From Methylotenera_A sp036676175 (lineage in GTDB: Bacteria; Pseudomonadota; Gammaproteobacteria; Burkholderiales; Methylophilaceae): DNA of 56,121 nt. The stretch covers positions 1-56,121 of the forward strand of contig JAKFDL010000089.1 in the NCBI GenBank assembly GCA_036676175.1. Reading direction: 5' to 3'. The notes under the pieces are model-generated. The model saw only the letters and a list, made by a program, of their open reading frames with translations, had not been told where the DNA came from and made no database searches. The translations under genes were made by a program, and so were the position numbers. This document shows, one piece after another, positions 26,578 through 35,024 of this stretch; the first letter of the stretch is position 1; every line of letters starts with the position of its first letter.

Positions 26578-26711
26578 AAAATTCAAAGTTCTAAATCAGG
26601 CAAGGCGCGAGCAAAAATTGTGACGACGCATATGTTTGATTATGTAAGGAGTAATTTTTTGCAAGAATATTTGTATGCAACGCAGCTTGATAACGAAGTT
26701 TGGATTTTCAA
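26578..26711 (+). repeat. Candidate dispersed repeat element between the RND adaptor and pump genes
   Basis: This 137-base gap does not look like a normal operon spacer. It holds GTGACGACGCATATG, ATGTAAGGAG and GCAACGCAG words and an inverted pair, GCAAAAATT (26611-26619) and AATTTTTTGC (26653-26662), around the central part. A 27-codon frame from ATG 26632 ends in a TGA that overlaps the ATG of the pump (ATGA at 26712-26715). The words recall repeat elements I associate with betaproteobacterial genomes, but only one copy is in this window, so the call needs a genome search. Confidence 0.4.
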
Positions 26712-29700
26712 ATGACATTGCCTGAATTATCCATCAAACGTCACGTGCTCGCTTGGATGCTGTCTGGCGTCATTATCCTGTTTGGCTTAATCGCATACCA
26801 ACGCATCGGTATCGACCGTATTCCCTCAATTGATTTCCCGGTCATTATGGTCAACACGGTATTGCGCGGTGCAGACCCTGACGTGGTGGATACCAGCATC
26901 ACCAGCGTCATCGAATCCGCCATCAACACCACGCCTGGCATTGAACATATTCAATCTGCCTCTTCACCTGGCGTCTCCACTATCAGTATCACTTTTGAAT
27001 TAAGTAAAGATATTGACGTGGCTTATAACGAGGTACAGGCCAAGGTCAATCAAATACTACGACGCCTTCCAACCGATACTGACCCGCCAGCTGTTTACAA
27101 AGTAGATACCAATGCGGCACCTGTGATTTGGTTATCGCTCACTGGCGACCGCACCATTCAGCAACTTAACTTATACGCCAATAACGTACTCAAGAAAAAG
27201 TTTGAAACAATCAATGGTGTAGGTGAAGTCCGATTCGGCGGAAAGCGTGACCGTGTGATTCGTGTCAATGTTATTCCCGAGCGGATGGCGGCTTATAAGC
27301 TAAGTGCAACAGACTTAATTGCTGCATTTAGTCGCGAACATGTGCAGTTGCCAGGTGGCTTTTTAGTCAGCAACCAAGCTGAGAAACTACTTAAAATCGA
27401 CCTAGAGTTTCACAGCACTAAAGAACTGGCTGATATGGTTGTCGTCACGCGCGAAGGCGTTGCGACACGCCTGAAAGATATTGCCACCATCGAAGATGGC
27501 ATTACCGATAATCGTCAGATTGCACGTTATAACGGCAAGCCGGCGGTGGGTATTGGTATGGTTAAAATCGCCAACGCCAATACTGCAGAAATTATTGAAG
27601 AAGTGATCCATAGGCTGGATAACGAGGTAAGGCCTAGCTTGCCTCCTGGCATGCAATTAGAAATATCCACCAACGATTCTATTTTTATTAAACAAATGGT
27701 GGCTGGCTTAAAAGAACACTTGGTAGAAGGTACCCTATTTGCCGCACTGATTGTGCTGATTTTTATGCGTTCATTTAGCTCTACATTGATGATATGTTTA
27801 GAGATTCCAGTTTCGCTGCTTGGCGCGATTGCGGTCATGTACTTTGCTGGCTACACCTTTAATAGTATGACCTTACTAGCTTTGCTGCTGCTAATTGGCG
27901 TGGTGGTGGATGACGCGATTGTGGTGCGAGAGAGTATATTGCGGCACATGTCGGGCGAAGTCGGCACAGGCATCAGCACCGCGGACTTAAAAAATCCGCA
28001 AAAAGTAGCTGTGTTTCGCAAGCTGGCGACACTGAATGGTAGCAATGAAGTGGTGTTTGCAGTGCTTGCCTCATCGCTATCGTTGGTATGTATTTTTGCG
28101 CCGGTCATTTTTATGGATGGCGTGATTGGTATGTTTTTCGAGTCATTTGCGGTGGTGGTGACGTTTGGGGTATTGGTATCTTTATTCGTATCGCTCACCT
28201 TGACGCCAATGCTGTGTTCTCGTTATTTAAGTGTCACCGCAGCTGACAATGCACTTTATCGCATGTTTGAGCGCGGCTTAAACCGCATGGATAACGTGTA
28301 TCAAAAATTACTCGCCATGGCATTACATCATCGTGTCGCAGTACTGCTATTTACCTTAGTGTTTGTGCTGGCAAGTGGCTATTTATCCCTGAAGTATGTC
28401 GCCAAAGACTTTGTGCCAGAGTCTGACGAAAGCAGCTTCAGCATTAATGTTAAAACACCATTAGGCTCCAACTTGGAATATACCGACTCAAGAATGAAAC
28501 TGGTTGAATCGGTGCTAGCCAGTCATAACGATGTAATCGAAAGCTACTACTCCAACATTGGGGCAGGTTCGCGTGGGCAGGTCAATCAAGGCAGCGTCAG
28601 TGTACGCCTCAAACCTAAAGATGAACGTGACATCAGCCAACAAGAACTCATGAAGCAACTTAAAGTAGAGCTAGACGTCATTCCTGGTGTGCTGGCCATT
28701 CCATCACCGAAATCTGTGATAGGTGGACAGCGATCAGAGAAGTTACAGTTCAACCTCACTGGTGCAAATTTGCAGGAAATTGGCCGCATTTCGCAACAAT
28801 TACGACAAACGCTTACTGAAAATGGCAATTTAGGCAAAGTGGATGTAGATGTGCAGCTGGATTTACCGCAGCTAAAAATGCAAATTGACCGCCCACGAGC
28901 CGCCGCGCTGGGTTTAAATGCAAACGAGATTGCGACTGCGGTTTCACTCTATGCAGGCGGTATTAATATAGCCACCTATAACGACACTACCAGTGACGGT
29001 CAGCGCTATGATATTCGCTTAAAAGCGGGTGATGATGTGCTAAAAACAGCGGCCGATTTAAGTAAGATTTACTTGCGTAGCAGCAGTGGCGAATTGATAC
29101 GCTTGGATGCCGTGGCTAGCTTTAAAACAGAATTAGGCGCAGCAGTAATAGGCCGTTACGACTTGCAATATGCAGTCAATTTTTATGCTAACCCGACGCT
29201 GCCATTGGGTGAAGCGGTAGATCTTGTGAATAAAGTGGCAGCAGAAATTGTGCCGCCAACTTACACGCTCAAATATACCGGTCAAGCGGAAGAGCTGAGC
29301 AAAACCATGAAAAACTTACAGTTTGTATTTTTACTGGCATTCATACTGCTTTATATGGTGCTGGCCAGCCAATTTAACTCTTTCGTTCAACCATTAATTA
29401 TTATGCTGGCACAGCCTCTCGCTATCATTGGCGGGTTGATTGCGTTGCTTATTTCTGGTGATACCCTCAATATATTCTCGATGATTGGGTTGGTACTGCT
29501 AATAGGCTTGGTGGCAAAAAATTCAATCCTGCTGATTGATTTAACCAACCAATTAAGGGACAAAGGTGCCAGTATAGATGCCGCGCTAAGAGAGGCCTGC
29601 CCAGTCAGATTACGGCCAGTGGTGATGACATCACTGACGATAATTTTAGCGCTACTACCTGCTGCCATCGGCTTGGGTGCTGGATCAGAAACCAATAAGC

Positions 29701-29837
29701 CACTGTCTGTCGCCATCATTGGCGGCATGATTTCTTCTACTTTGCTTACTTTGGTAGTGGTACCTGCCGCCTACTCGCTGGTGATGAATGCCATAGAGAA
29801 TTTTCACGCTAGGAGGTTATTAAAACACACCAGTTAG
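26712..29837 (+). CDS. RND efflux pump, inner-membrane permease (HAE1/AcrB type)
   Basis: The pump of about 1041 residues has twelve membrane helices and two large periplasmic loops. The N-terminal LPELSIKRHVLAWML is typical. The proton relay residues are present: the Asp pair in GVVVDDAIVV and the Lys in LIGLVAKNSILLIDL. I prefer ATG 26712 to a TTG four codons earlier, because it begins at the conserved TLPELSI. It belongs to the multidrug-type group, but the substrate is unknown. A repeat-like spacer separates it from its adaptor gene. Confidence 0.92.
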   Translation: MTLPELSIKRHVLAWMLSGVIILFGLIAYQRIGIDRIPSIDFPVIMVNTVLRGADPDVVDTSITSVIESAINTTPGIEHIQSASSPGVSTISITFELSKDIDVAYNEVQAKVNQILRRLPTDTDPPAVYKVDTNAAPVIWLSLTGDRTIQQLNLYANNVLKKKFETINGVGEVRFGGKRDRVIRVNVIPERMAAYKLSATDLIAAFSREHVQLPGGFLVSNQAEKLLKIDLEFHSTKELADMVVVTREGVATRLKDIATIEDGITDNRQIARYNGKPAVGIGMVKIANANTAEIIEEVIHRLDNEVRPSLPPGMQLEISTNDSIFIKQMVAGLKEHLVEGTLFAALIVLIFMRSFSSTLMICLEIPVSLLGAIAVMYFAGYTFNSMTLLALLLLIGVVVDDAIVVRESILRHMSGEVGTGISTADLKNPQKVAVFRKLATLNGSNEVVFAVLASSLSLVCIFAPVIFMDGVIGMFFESFAVVVTFGVLVSLFVSLTLTPMLCSRYLSVTAADNALYRMFERGLNRMDNVYQKLLAMALHHRVAVLLFTLVFVLASGYLSLKYVAKDFVPESDESSFSINVKTPLGSNLEYTDSRMKLVESVLASHNDVIESYYSNIGAGSRGQVNQGSVSVRLKPKDERDISQQELMKQLKVELDVIPGVLAIPSPKSVIGGQRSEKLQFNLTGANLQEIGRISQQLRQTLTENGNLGKVDVDVQLDLPQLKMQIDRPRAAALGLNANEIATAVSLYAGGINIATYNDTTSDGQRYDIRLKAGDDVLKTAADLSKIYLRSSSGELIRLDAVASFKTELGAAVIGRYDLQYAVNFYANPTLPLGEAVDLVNKVAAEIVPPTYTLKYTGQAEELSKTMKNLQFVFLLAFILLYMVLASQFNSFVQPLIIMLAQPLAIIGGLIALLISGDTLNIFSMIGLVLLIGLVAKNSILLIDLTNQLRDKGASIDAALREACPVRLRPVVMTSLTIILALLPAAIGLGAGSETNKPLSVAIIGGMISSTLLTLVVVPAAYSLVMNAIENFHARRLLKHTS

Positions 29838-29878
29838 GCTGGTATTCTCGAGGCAACGCTCAAATGTAAAGCATGCTA

Positions 29879-29899
29879 CCTTAAAGGCGCTTTTTAAGG
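29879..29899. terminator. Weak hairpin between the RND pump and GNAT genes
   Basis: CCTTAAA and TTTAAGG form a perfect 7-bp stem around GGCGCTT, between two converging genes. It is AT-rich with no clear T-run. Confidence 0.4.
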
Positions 29900-29900
29900 C

Positions 29901-29944
29901 TAAATCACCAGCTTTGCTAAATTAAATCACCAGCTTTGCTAAAT
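29901..29944. repeat. Perfect 22-bp tandem duplication at the GNAT gene 3' end
   Basis: TAAATCACCAGCTTTGCTAAA-T occurs at 29901-29922 and again at 29923-29944 without any mismatch. The right copy encodes the last residues (LAKLVI) of the GNAT protein and most of the stop region. The left copy is non-coding sequence after the stop. Confidence 0.9.
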
Positions 29945-30452
29945 ACTGCAAGTTTAGACCTTCGACTTTTGGTTGCCACAAATCTGATTTAACAGGAAAC
30001 TCTGCAAACTCTCCCGTGCGCTTGTAGCCAAGCCGCTCGTAAAACGCAATCAGCTCATGCCGAATAGAAATGACCGCCATATGAAAGCCTACTACGCGCC
30101 ACTCTCTTAGCGTCATGGCTTCTGCGGCTTGTATCATTTTTTTGCCATAGCCTTTGTTTTGCAGGCTAGGCTTTACGGCGATCATGCCAAAGTGCACCGT
30201 ATCTTTAAAGGCCAGTTCTTGCCACTCGCAACAAATCGTAGCCACAATTTCATCTTTTAGTACGCCAATTAAAACAAAAGCATTTTCACGTTTGATGATG
30301 TTGGCAATTTCTACCGTGGTGGTGCGCAAGCCCTCTAAAATATCGGCCTCAGTGGTCCAACCTTTGCGGCTGGTTTCACCGCGATAAGCCGCATTCACCA
30401 GTTTTGCAACGGCTTCGGCATCTACCAATTCTGCCTTGTAAAAATTGAGCAT
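29922..30452 (-). CDS. GNAT-family N-acetyltransferase
   Basis: The 176-residue protein has the acetyl-CoA-binding motif (VKPSLQNKGYGKKMI, following the Q/R-x-x-G-x-G/A pattern) and the typical N-terminal AEAVAKLVNAAYRGE. The substrate cannot be predicted. It sits alone between converging RND and symporter genes. Its 3' end is part of a perfect 22-bp tandem duplication. Confidence 0.85.
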   Translation of the reverse strand: MLNFYKAELVDAEAVAKLVNAAYRGETSRKGWTTEADILEGLRTTTVEIANIIKRENAFVLIGVLKDEIVATICCEWQELAFKDTVHFGMIAVKPSLQNKGYGKKMIQAAEAMTLREWRVVGFHMAVISIRHELIAFYERLGYKRTGEFAEFPVKSDLWQPKVEGLNLQYLAKLVI

Positions 30453-30509
30453 GGTGTTAATTAAACAATTGAAAATTGAACATACTGAAAAAGTTAAAAA
30501 ACTGTTGGA

Positions 30510-31745
30510 TTAAGGCTTATCCACGAGCTTTTGCACCACCAAGCTACCAATCATATCGCCCTGTACATTGACCGTAGTACGCAAGGTATCAAGCAATCGA
30601 TCGATCGGTAACAAAATAGCTATCGCCTCTGCAGGCAAGCCCACACTTTGCAAAACCATTACCATGGTTACCATACCTGCACTGGGAATGCCCGGTGCGC
30701 CAACTGCTGCAATCATGGCAGTGACAAACACAATCATTTGCTGAGTTAAATTAAGGTCAATACCAACTAGGTTGGCAATAAATAAGGCAGCGGCAGCTTC
30801 ATACAATGCCGTACCGTCCATATTAATGGTGGCGCCCAGCGGCACGACAAAACCCGCGATTTCTGGCTTTACATGTAAATGTTGCGTGGTGCAGCGCAGA
30901 GTGACTGGCAACGTGGCGCTGCTGGAACTAGTGGCGAATGCTGTCACTAGCGCTTCGCGCGCACCTCGCCAAAACCATAAAGGCGTTTTACCAGTAATTA
31001 AGTACAATAGAAATGGCAATATCACTACACCATGTAATAACGTAGTACCAATCACCACCGCCATAAACTTGGCCATAGTGCCCAGCATGGCAGTATCCTG
31101 CGTAGCAACCAGTTTAATGAGAAGTGCTGCAATGCCCAACGGTGCCAACACCATCACCCAACTGACAATCCGCATGGTGATTTCAAGACCTTCTTGCAAC
31201 AGATTGAGTATATTTTTATAGCGCTCACCCCCCATCACTAGTGCAACGCCTAATATCAGCGCAAATATCACCACTGCCAGCACGTTACCATCAGCCAAGG
31301 CCTGAAACGGATTCATAAAAAGGCCGTGTAAAAACTGTGCAAAGAATTCGGGTAGCGGTAACTGTTGCGTTTTAAATTCGCCCATGGCATCGGCAAACAT
31401 GGCAATTTGCATACCTACGCCAGGTTTAAAATAATTGCTAGCCACCATGCCCAACGTGATGGCGATGGCCATGGTAAAAGCGAAAAATACCAAAGTGCTT
31501 ACCCATACGCGGTGCATCTGCTGATGTTGACGCAAGTTGGCAATACCCACCGCTATGCTGCAAAACACCAGCGGGATTAAAATCATTTTTAGCAAATCGA
31601 TAAACAGCGTGCCAATGAGGCCAGCCGTGTACAAGCCACCTTTGACTAAACCATTATCAGCACCAAGCGAATGAAAATATAGCCCAATCACCACCCCAAC
31701 AACTGCAGCAACTAAAATTTGAATGTTGAGGCTAGGCAGTTTCAT
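30510..31745 (-). CDS. Dicarboxylate/amino acid:cation symporter (DAACS family)
   Basis: This 411-residue membrane carrier belongs to the glutamate/C4-dicarboxylate symporter family (GltP/GltT, DctA). It shows eight helices plus re-entrant loops. The substrate-site motifs are the Ser-rich loop (AFATSSSSATLPVTLRC), GATINMDGTALYEA and GIPSAGMVTM. Whether it takes glutamate, aspartate or C4-acids cannot be told. It follows the RsmB-type gene by 14 bases, so they may be cotranscribed. Confidence 0.9.
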   Translation of the reverse strand: MKLPSLNIQILVAAVVGVVIGLYFHSLGADNGLVKGGLYTAGLIGTLFIDLLKMILIPLVFCSIAVGIANLRQHQQMHRVWVSTLVFFAFTMAIAITLGMVASNYFKPGVGMQIAMFADAMGEFKTQQLPLPEFFAQFLHGLFMNPFQALADGNVLAVVIFALILGVALVMGGERYKNILNLLQEGLEITMRIVSWVMVLAPLGIAALLIKLVATQDTAMLGTMAKFMAVVIGTTLLHGVVILPFLLYLITGKTPLWFWRGAREALVTAFATSSSSATLPVTLRCTTQHLHVKPEIAGFVVPLGATINMDGTALYEAAAALFIANLVGIDLNLTQQMIVFVTAMIAAVGAPGIPSAGMVTMVMVLQSVGLPAEAIAILLPIDRLLDTLRTTVNVQGDMIGSLVVQKLVDKP

Positions 31746-31759
31746 TCGTTCGATTCCAT

Positions 31760-33040
31760 TTAAGTGGCTTTTCTCTCAAACACCGCCGCAAAAAAGCCAT
31801 CGGTGCCATGCAGATGCGGTAGCAGTTTTAAATAACTCCCTGTGTCTAAATGAATTTGCTGCTGTGCCAATATTGCATTGGCTGGCACTAAAACAAAATC
31901 AGGATTCGCAGCTAAAAATGCCTCAGCAATTGCCTCATTTTCATCCTGCAACAAACTACAAGTGGCATAGATCAAACGTCCGCCCGCCTTGGTGAGCTTT
32001 GCAGCACGTGCTAAAATATTGGTCTGCTTCACGTTTAGCTCTGCAATATCAGAGGCTTCGAAGCGCCATTTTAAATCGGGATTTCTTCTTAAAGTCCCCA
32101 GCCCGCTACATGGCGCATCCACTAACACGCGGTCAAATTTTCCATTGAGGCGTTTCAGTTTTTGGTCATTCTCACCCGTAATAACTTGTGCGTGCAGGTT
32201 AGATAAACCCGAACGTTTTAAGCGTTGGCCCAAATTATGCAAACGTTTTTCTGAAATATCGAATGCATATAAACGTCCGGTATTTTTCATCAGCGCACCA
32301 AGCGCCAAACTTTTACCGCCCGCACCCGCACAGAAATCTGCCACCATTTGTCCGCGTTTTGGTGCCACCAAGTAAGCCAGCAACTGGCTGCCTTCGTCTT
32401 GCACTTCAATCTTGCCTTCGGTAAATAGTACATGGCGGCTAATCCCCATACGATTCGGCATACGGATGCCGATGGGCGAATGCGGTGTGATGGCAATAAT
32501 GTCTTCGTTGGAAGTATTTTCTGCCAACATTTTTTTCAGCACGTCTTCGCGATTACCTTTGATAGTGTTGACGCGCAAATCGAGGCTGGCTTGCTCAAAC
32601 ATGCTGCGGCAAATCGTCAGTGCTTCTGCCTCACCATATTGCTCCACCAGTTTCGCCCACAGCCAATCGCGCACATCGGCCTGCACGGCTAATGGTAAAT
32701 TTTCGGTTGATTTAGCTTTGATGGCTTGCGCCCATTCGGTTTGCTGCTCGTTTAAAATTGGCTCTAATTCGCGAATACTCTTACCTTCAACTTTAACTAA
32801 CCACGCCAAAATGAGCTTGCGCGCGTCATCGGGGTCACCTTCCTCATTCGCCGCGACAGTACTTAAATAGCGCAAACGACGTAGCACGCCATAAACACTC
32901 TCTGCCACAAAGGCGCGCTCTTTGGTGCCAAGTTCGCGATTGTTGCGAAAAAATTCGCTGAGTTTAGCATCTGCCGGGCTGTTAAACTCCAGCAGATTAG
33001 TGAGTACCATGGCGGCTTGACGGAGTAAATTTGCGTTCAT
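31760..33040 (-). CDS. RsmB/NOP-family RNA (cytosine-5)-methyltransferase
   Basis: The 426-residue enzyme methylates cytosine in rRNA at position 5 using SAM. An N-terminal helical domain (RQAAMVLTNLLEF; ERAFVAESVYGVLRR) precedes the catalytic domain with SAM site DFCAGAGGKSLAL and the cysteine motifs DAPCSGLGTLRRNPD and ATCSLLQDEN. Both catalytic cysteines are present. It could be RsmB itself or the second RsmB-like paralogue often found next to DUF3108 and purine genes in betaproteobacteria. I leave the symbol blank for that reason. Confidence 0.87.
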   Translation of the reverse strand: MNANLLRQAAMVLTNLLEFNSPADAKLSEFFRNNRELGTKERAFVAESVYGVLRRLRYLSTVAANEEGDPDDARKLILAWLVKVEGKSIRELEPILNEQQTEWAQAIKAKSTENLPLAVQADVRDWLWAKLVEQYGEAEALTICRSMFEQASLDLRVNTIKGNREDVLKKMLAENTSNEDIIAITPHSPIGIRMPNRMGISRHVLFTEGKIEVQDEGSQLLAYLVAPKRGQMVADFCAGAGGKSLALGALMKNTGRLYAFDISEKRLHNLGQRLKRSGLSNLHAQVITGENDQKLKRLNGKFDRVLVDAPCSGLGTLRRNPDLKWRFEASDIAELNVKQTNILARAAKLTKAGGRLIYATCSLLQDENEAIAEAFLAANPDFVLVPANAILAQQQIHLDTGSYLKLLPHLHGTDGFFAAVFERKAT

Positions 33041-33091
33041 TGTTTTCTTAAATATAAATATTGTTTGGATAAATTATTGTTGGTTACTTGT

Positions 33092-34207
33092 TTATTGATT
33101 AATCACAGGCCGGTTAGTAGTAATACGTGTTGCCAGCATTTCCACTACACTACCATCGCTTTCTATTTTACGGATTTTTACTGGTGCGTACTGATAATCT
33201 ATAGCCAGCCACAACTCAGTTTTTTCTTCTTCACTGTTACCACTGTGTAAAATATGAATGGTTTTTAGCTCACCCAGTGGCGAATTTACTTGCTCCTCAC
33301 CTTCAAAACTATAATCATAAATGTGCAATTTCTTACCATTTACAATAGACAACTGCATGTGCTGCAAGGGCGCTACATGCATAAACTGATACATAAAGCT
33401 GAGTAAATCCTGTGTGTCATCGGGCAAATTTTCTGTTTTTGTGCCTTTTGCGGTTTGCAAGGTCACTTTTTTAGCTTGCCAATCAAAGTTAGCAAAACGC
33501 GTTTTATCAGTTTTTTTCCCAAACTGGTACAAATAATGGTGGGGCTGAAGACCAAACTTAGTCAGTTCACCCTCACTCGTTTGCAATAGTTCTGGAAATA
33601 AGAGAGCCATGATGCCGGTACCCTTGGTGAGCCAACTTATCTGATATTGTTTATTTTCTACTAAGTTATAGATAATTTTTGCTTTGCCTTCAGCGCTGCC
33701 ATCTATTTCAGTACGTACATCAAACTCAGTTTCTATATATTGATAAGCGTTTTCGTTAATCACCAAGCCTCTATCCTCTGGCTGCACCTGATTTTCAGAT
33801 GGCTCTGGCTGGTCATTTACCTGGGGCGGGACAATTGGTTCTTGCTCAATTGGTTCTTGCTCAATTGGTTCTTGCTTAGGTTCAGCTTCTACCGCAACAG
33901 CGGCTTCCTGGCTAGCTTCTGGCGCGAGCACCCGAGAAGGCTCATCAATATTAGCTTCTGGAGATGCTTCTATGACCTCAGGCTCAGTCGTTGTGACTGT
34001 TTCAGATAACGGTATTATTAGGTTTTGAGGCACCACTTTTGGCATTTGAATGCGCGCTTCAATCAAATGCATCTCTTTTTTTAGCGCAGGTAACGAAAAA
34101 TCCATATTGCCAAAGAAAATAGTATGCAGGGATGCTGAAATTACGATTGCTAATCCCAGCCTTTTAGTTGCTGGCTCCTGCAAAATTTCAACAAACTTAT
34201 TCCACAT
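33092..34207 (-). CDS. DUF3108 protein with TonB-like N-terminus
   Basis: The 371 residues fall in three parts. An N-terminal membrane anchor (LAIVISASLHTIFFG) comes first. A Pro/Glu-rich linker (about 50-145) with a perfect EQEPI repeat follows, as in TonB-like periplasm-spanning arms. The C-terminal DUF3108 domain (about 150-365) has YQFMHVAPLQ and DTQDLLSFMYQF. The domain aligns with that of the next gene over its full length, so they are tandem paralogues. The start overlaps the upstream gene by 11 bases. The role is probably in the envelope; it is unknown. Confidence 0.82.
   Translation of the reverse strand: MWNKFVEILQEPATKRLGLAIVISASLHTIFFGNMDFSLPALKKEMHLIEARIQMPKVVPQNLIIPLSETVTTTEPEVIEASPEANIDEPSRVLAPEASQEAAVAVEAEPKQEPIEQEPIEQEPIVPPQVNDQPEPSENQVQPEDRGLVINENAYQYIETEFDVRTEIDGSAEGKAKIIYNLVENKQYQISWLTKGTGIMALLFPELLQTSEGELTKFGLQPHHYLYQFGKKTDKTRFANFDWQAKKVTLQTAKGTKTENLPDDTQDLLSFMYQFMHVAPLQHMQLSIVNGKKLHIYDYSFEGEEQVNSPLGELKTIHILHSGNSEEEKTELWLAIDYQYAPVKIRKIESDGSVVEMLATRITTNRPVINQ
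33832..33876. repeat. Three perfect 15-bp tandem repeats inside the DUF3108/TonB-like gene
   Basis: CAATTGGTTCTTGCT occurs three times in a row (33832-33846, 33847-33861, 33862-33876) with no mismatch. The 15-bp unit keeps the frame and encodes the EQEPI units of the linker. Copy number could vary between strains without breaking the gene. Confidence 0.92.
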
Positions 34208-34904
34208 GAATGTTGATCAAGGTTTGCTCAAAACTATCGCCATCTTCATCAGTAAGCGAGTAACGCACTGGTAAGTAAAATTTTTCTTCTGCCAGCCAGA
34301 GCTGTTTTTTCTCTTCGCCCGCTTTGGCTTGGTTAGAGATGTGCAGCGTTTTAAAGCTTTTATTGCCTGCTTCCAATTTTGTTCCATGCGCCAGCACCTT
34401 GTATTGATATTGGCTTAATCTTTTACCCGTAGTCAGTGTTACTTTTACCTCTTCTTTAGTAGGCGGGTTATACATAAACTGATAGACGTAACTGGCTAAA
34501 TCCTGCGTGCCAGGCTCCAGTTTCTCGGTTCTAGTCTCGCCTTTAACTTGCATGGTAAGCAGATTTTTAGCCCAATTAAAATCAGCGATCAGGGCTTTTT
34601 TAGCACTTTTCCCCTGATGTAACTCAAAATGGGATGGCTTCAGGCCAGATTTAGTTACCGTTCCTGCGCTAGTGAGCACCCGCTCACCCATTAGCGCATA
34701 TACACCTAAACCTTTAGTCACAGACTTAATCTGGTATTGTTTGCCTGTTTGCGTAAAACTTTCAGTCACCTTGGCAAATTGCTCGCCATTACGGCTAACG
34801 TCGTATTCAAGTTGAATATTTTTGGGGAATGCGGTTGCTAAATTTGCGCCAAATAAAAATACTGGCAAAATTAAAAGAATGATTAATTGCTTGAGTTTCA
34901 ACAT
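34197..34904 (-). CDS. DUF3108-family exported protein
   Basis: This 235-residue protein has a signal peptide (LIILLILPVFLFGANLATA) and then only the DUF3108 domain: YDVSRNGEQFA, YQIKSVTKGLGVYAL, DLASYVYQFMYNPP. It is the first of two tandem copies; the second gained a TonB-like anchor and linker. It follows purM in the leftward direction. The gap to purM holds a 14-bp tandem repeat. Confidence 0.85.
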   Translation of the reverse strand: MLKLKQLIILLILPVFLFGANLATAFPKNIQLEYDVSRNGEQFAKVTESFTQTGKQYQIKSVTKGLGVYALMGERVLTSAGTVTKSGLKPSHFELHQGKSAKKALIADFNWAKNLLTMQVKGETRTEKLEPGTQDLASYVYQFMYNPPTKEEVKVTLTTGKRLSQYQYKVLAHGTKLEAGNKSFKTLHISNQAKAGEEKKQLWLAEEKFYLPVRYSLTDEDGDSFEQTLINIHVE

Positions 34905-34980
34905 GTGCTTCTTTCAAAAAACATTTCTTTAAAAAAATTAGTGAAACTACGTTAACGCACTCATGAAAATTGCGTTGTCT

Positions 34981-35022
34981 ATCCGATTACCACTATCGGA
35001 TTACTACTATCGCATTGCCATT
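34981..35022. repeat. Three 14-bp tandem repeats just after purM
   Basis: ATCCGATTACCACT, ATCGGATTACTACT and ATCGCATTGCCATT lie end to end, with a 14-base period and decreasing similarity, directly 3' of the purM stop (35025). The array is non-coding. Confidence 0.75.
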
Positions 35023-35024
35023 GG

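Noticed and set aside
34981..35022. CRISPR-like array
   Set aside because: Three 14-bp units are directly adjacent without spacers, so it is a simple tandem repeat.
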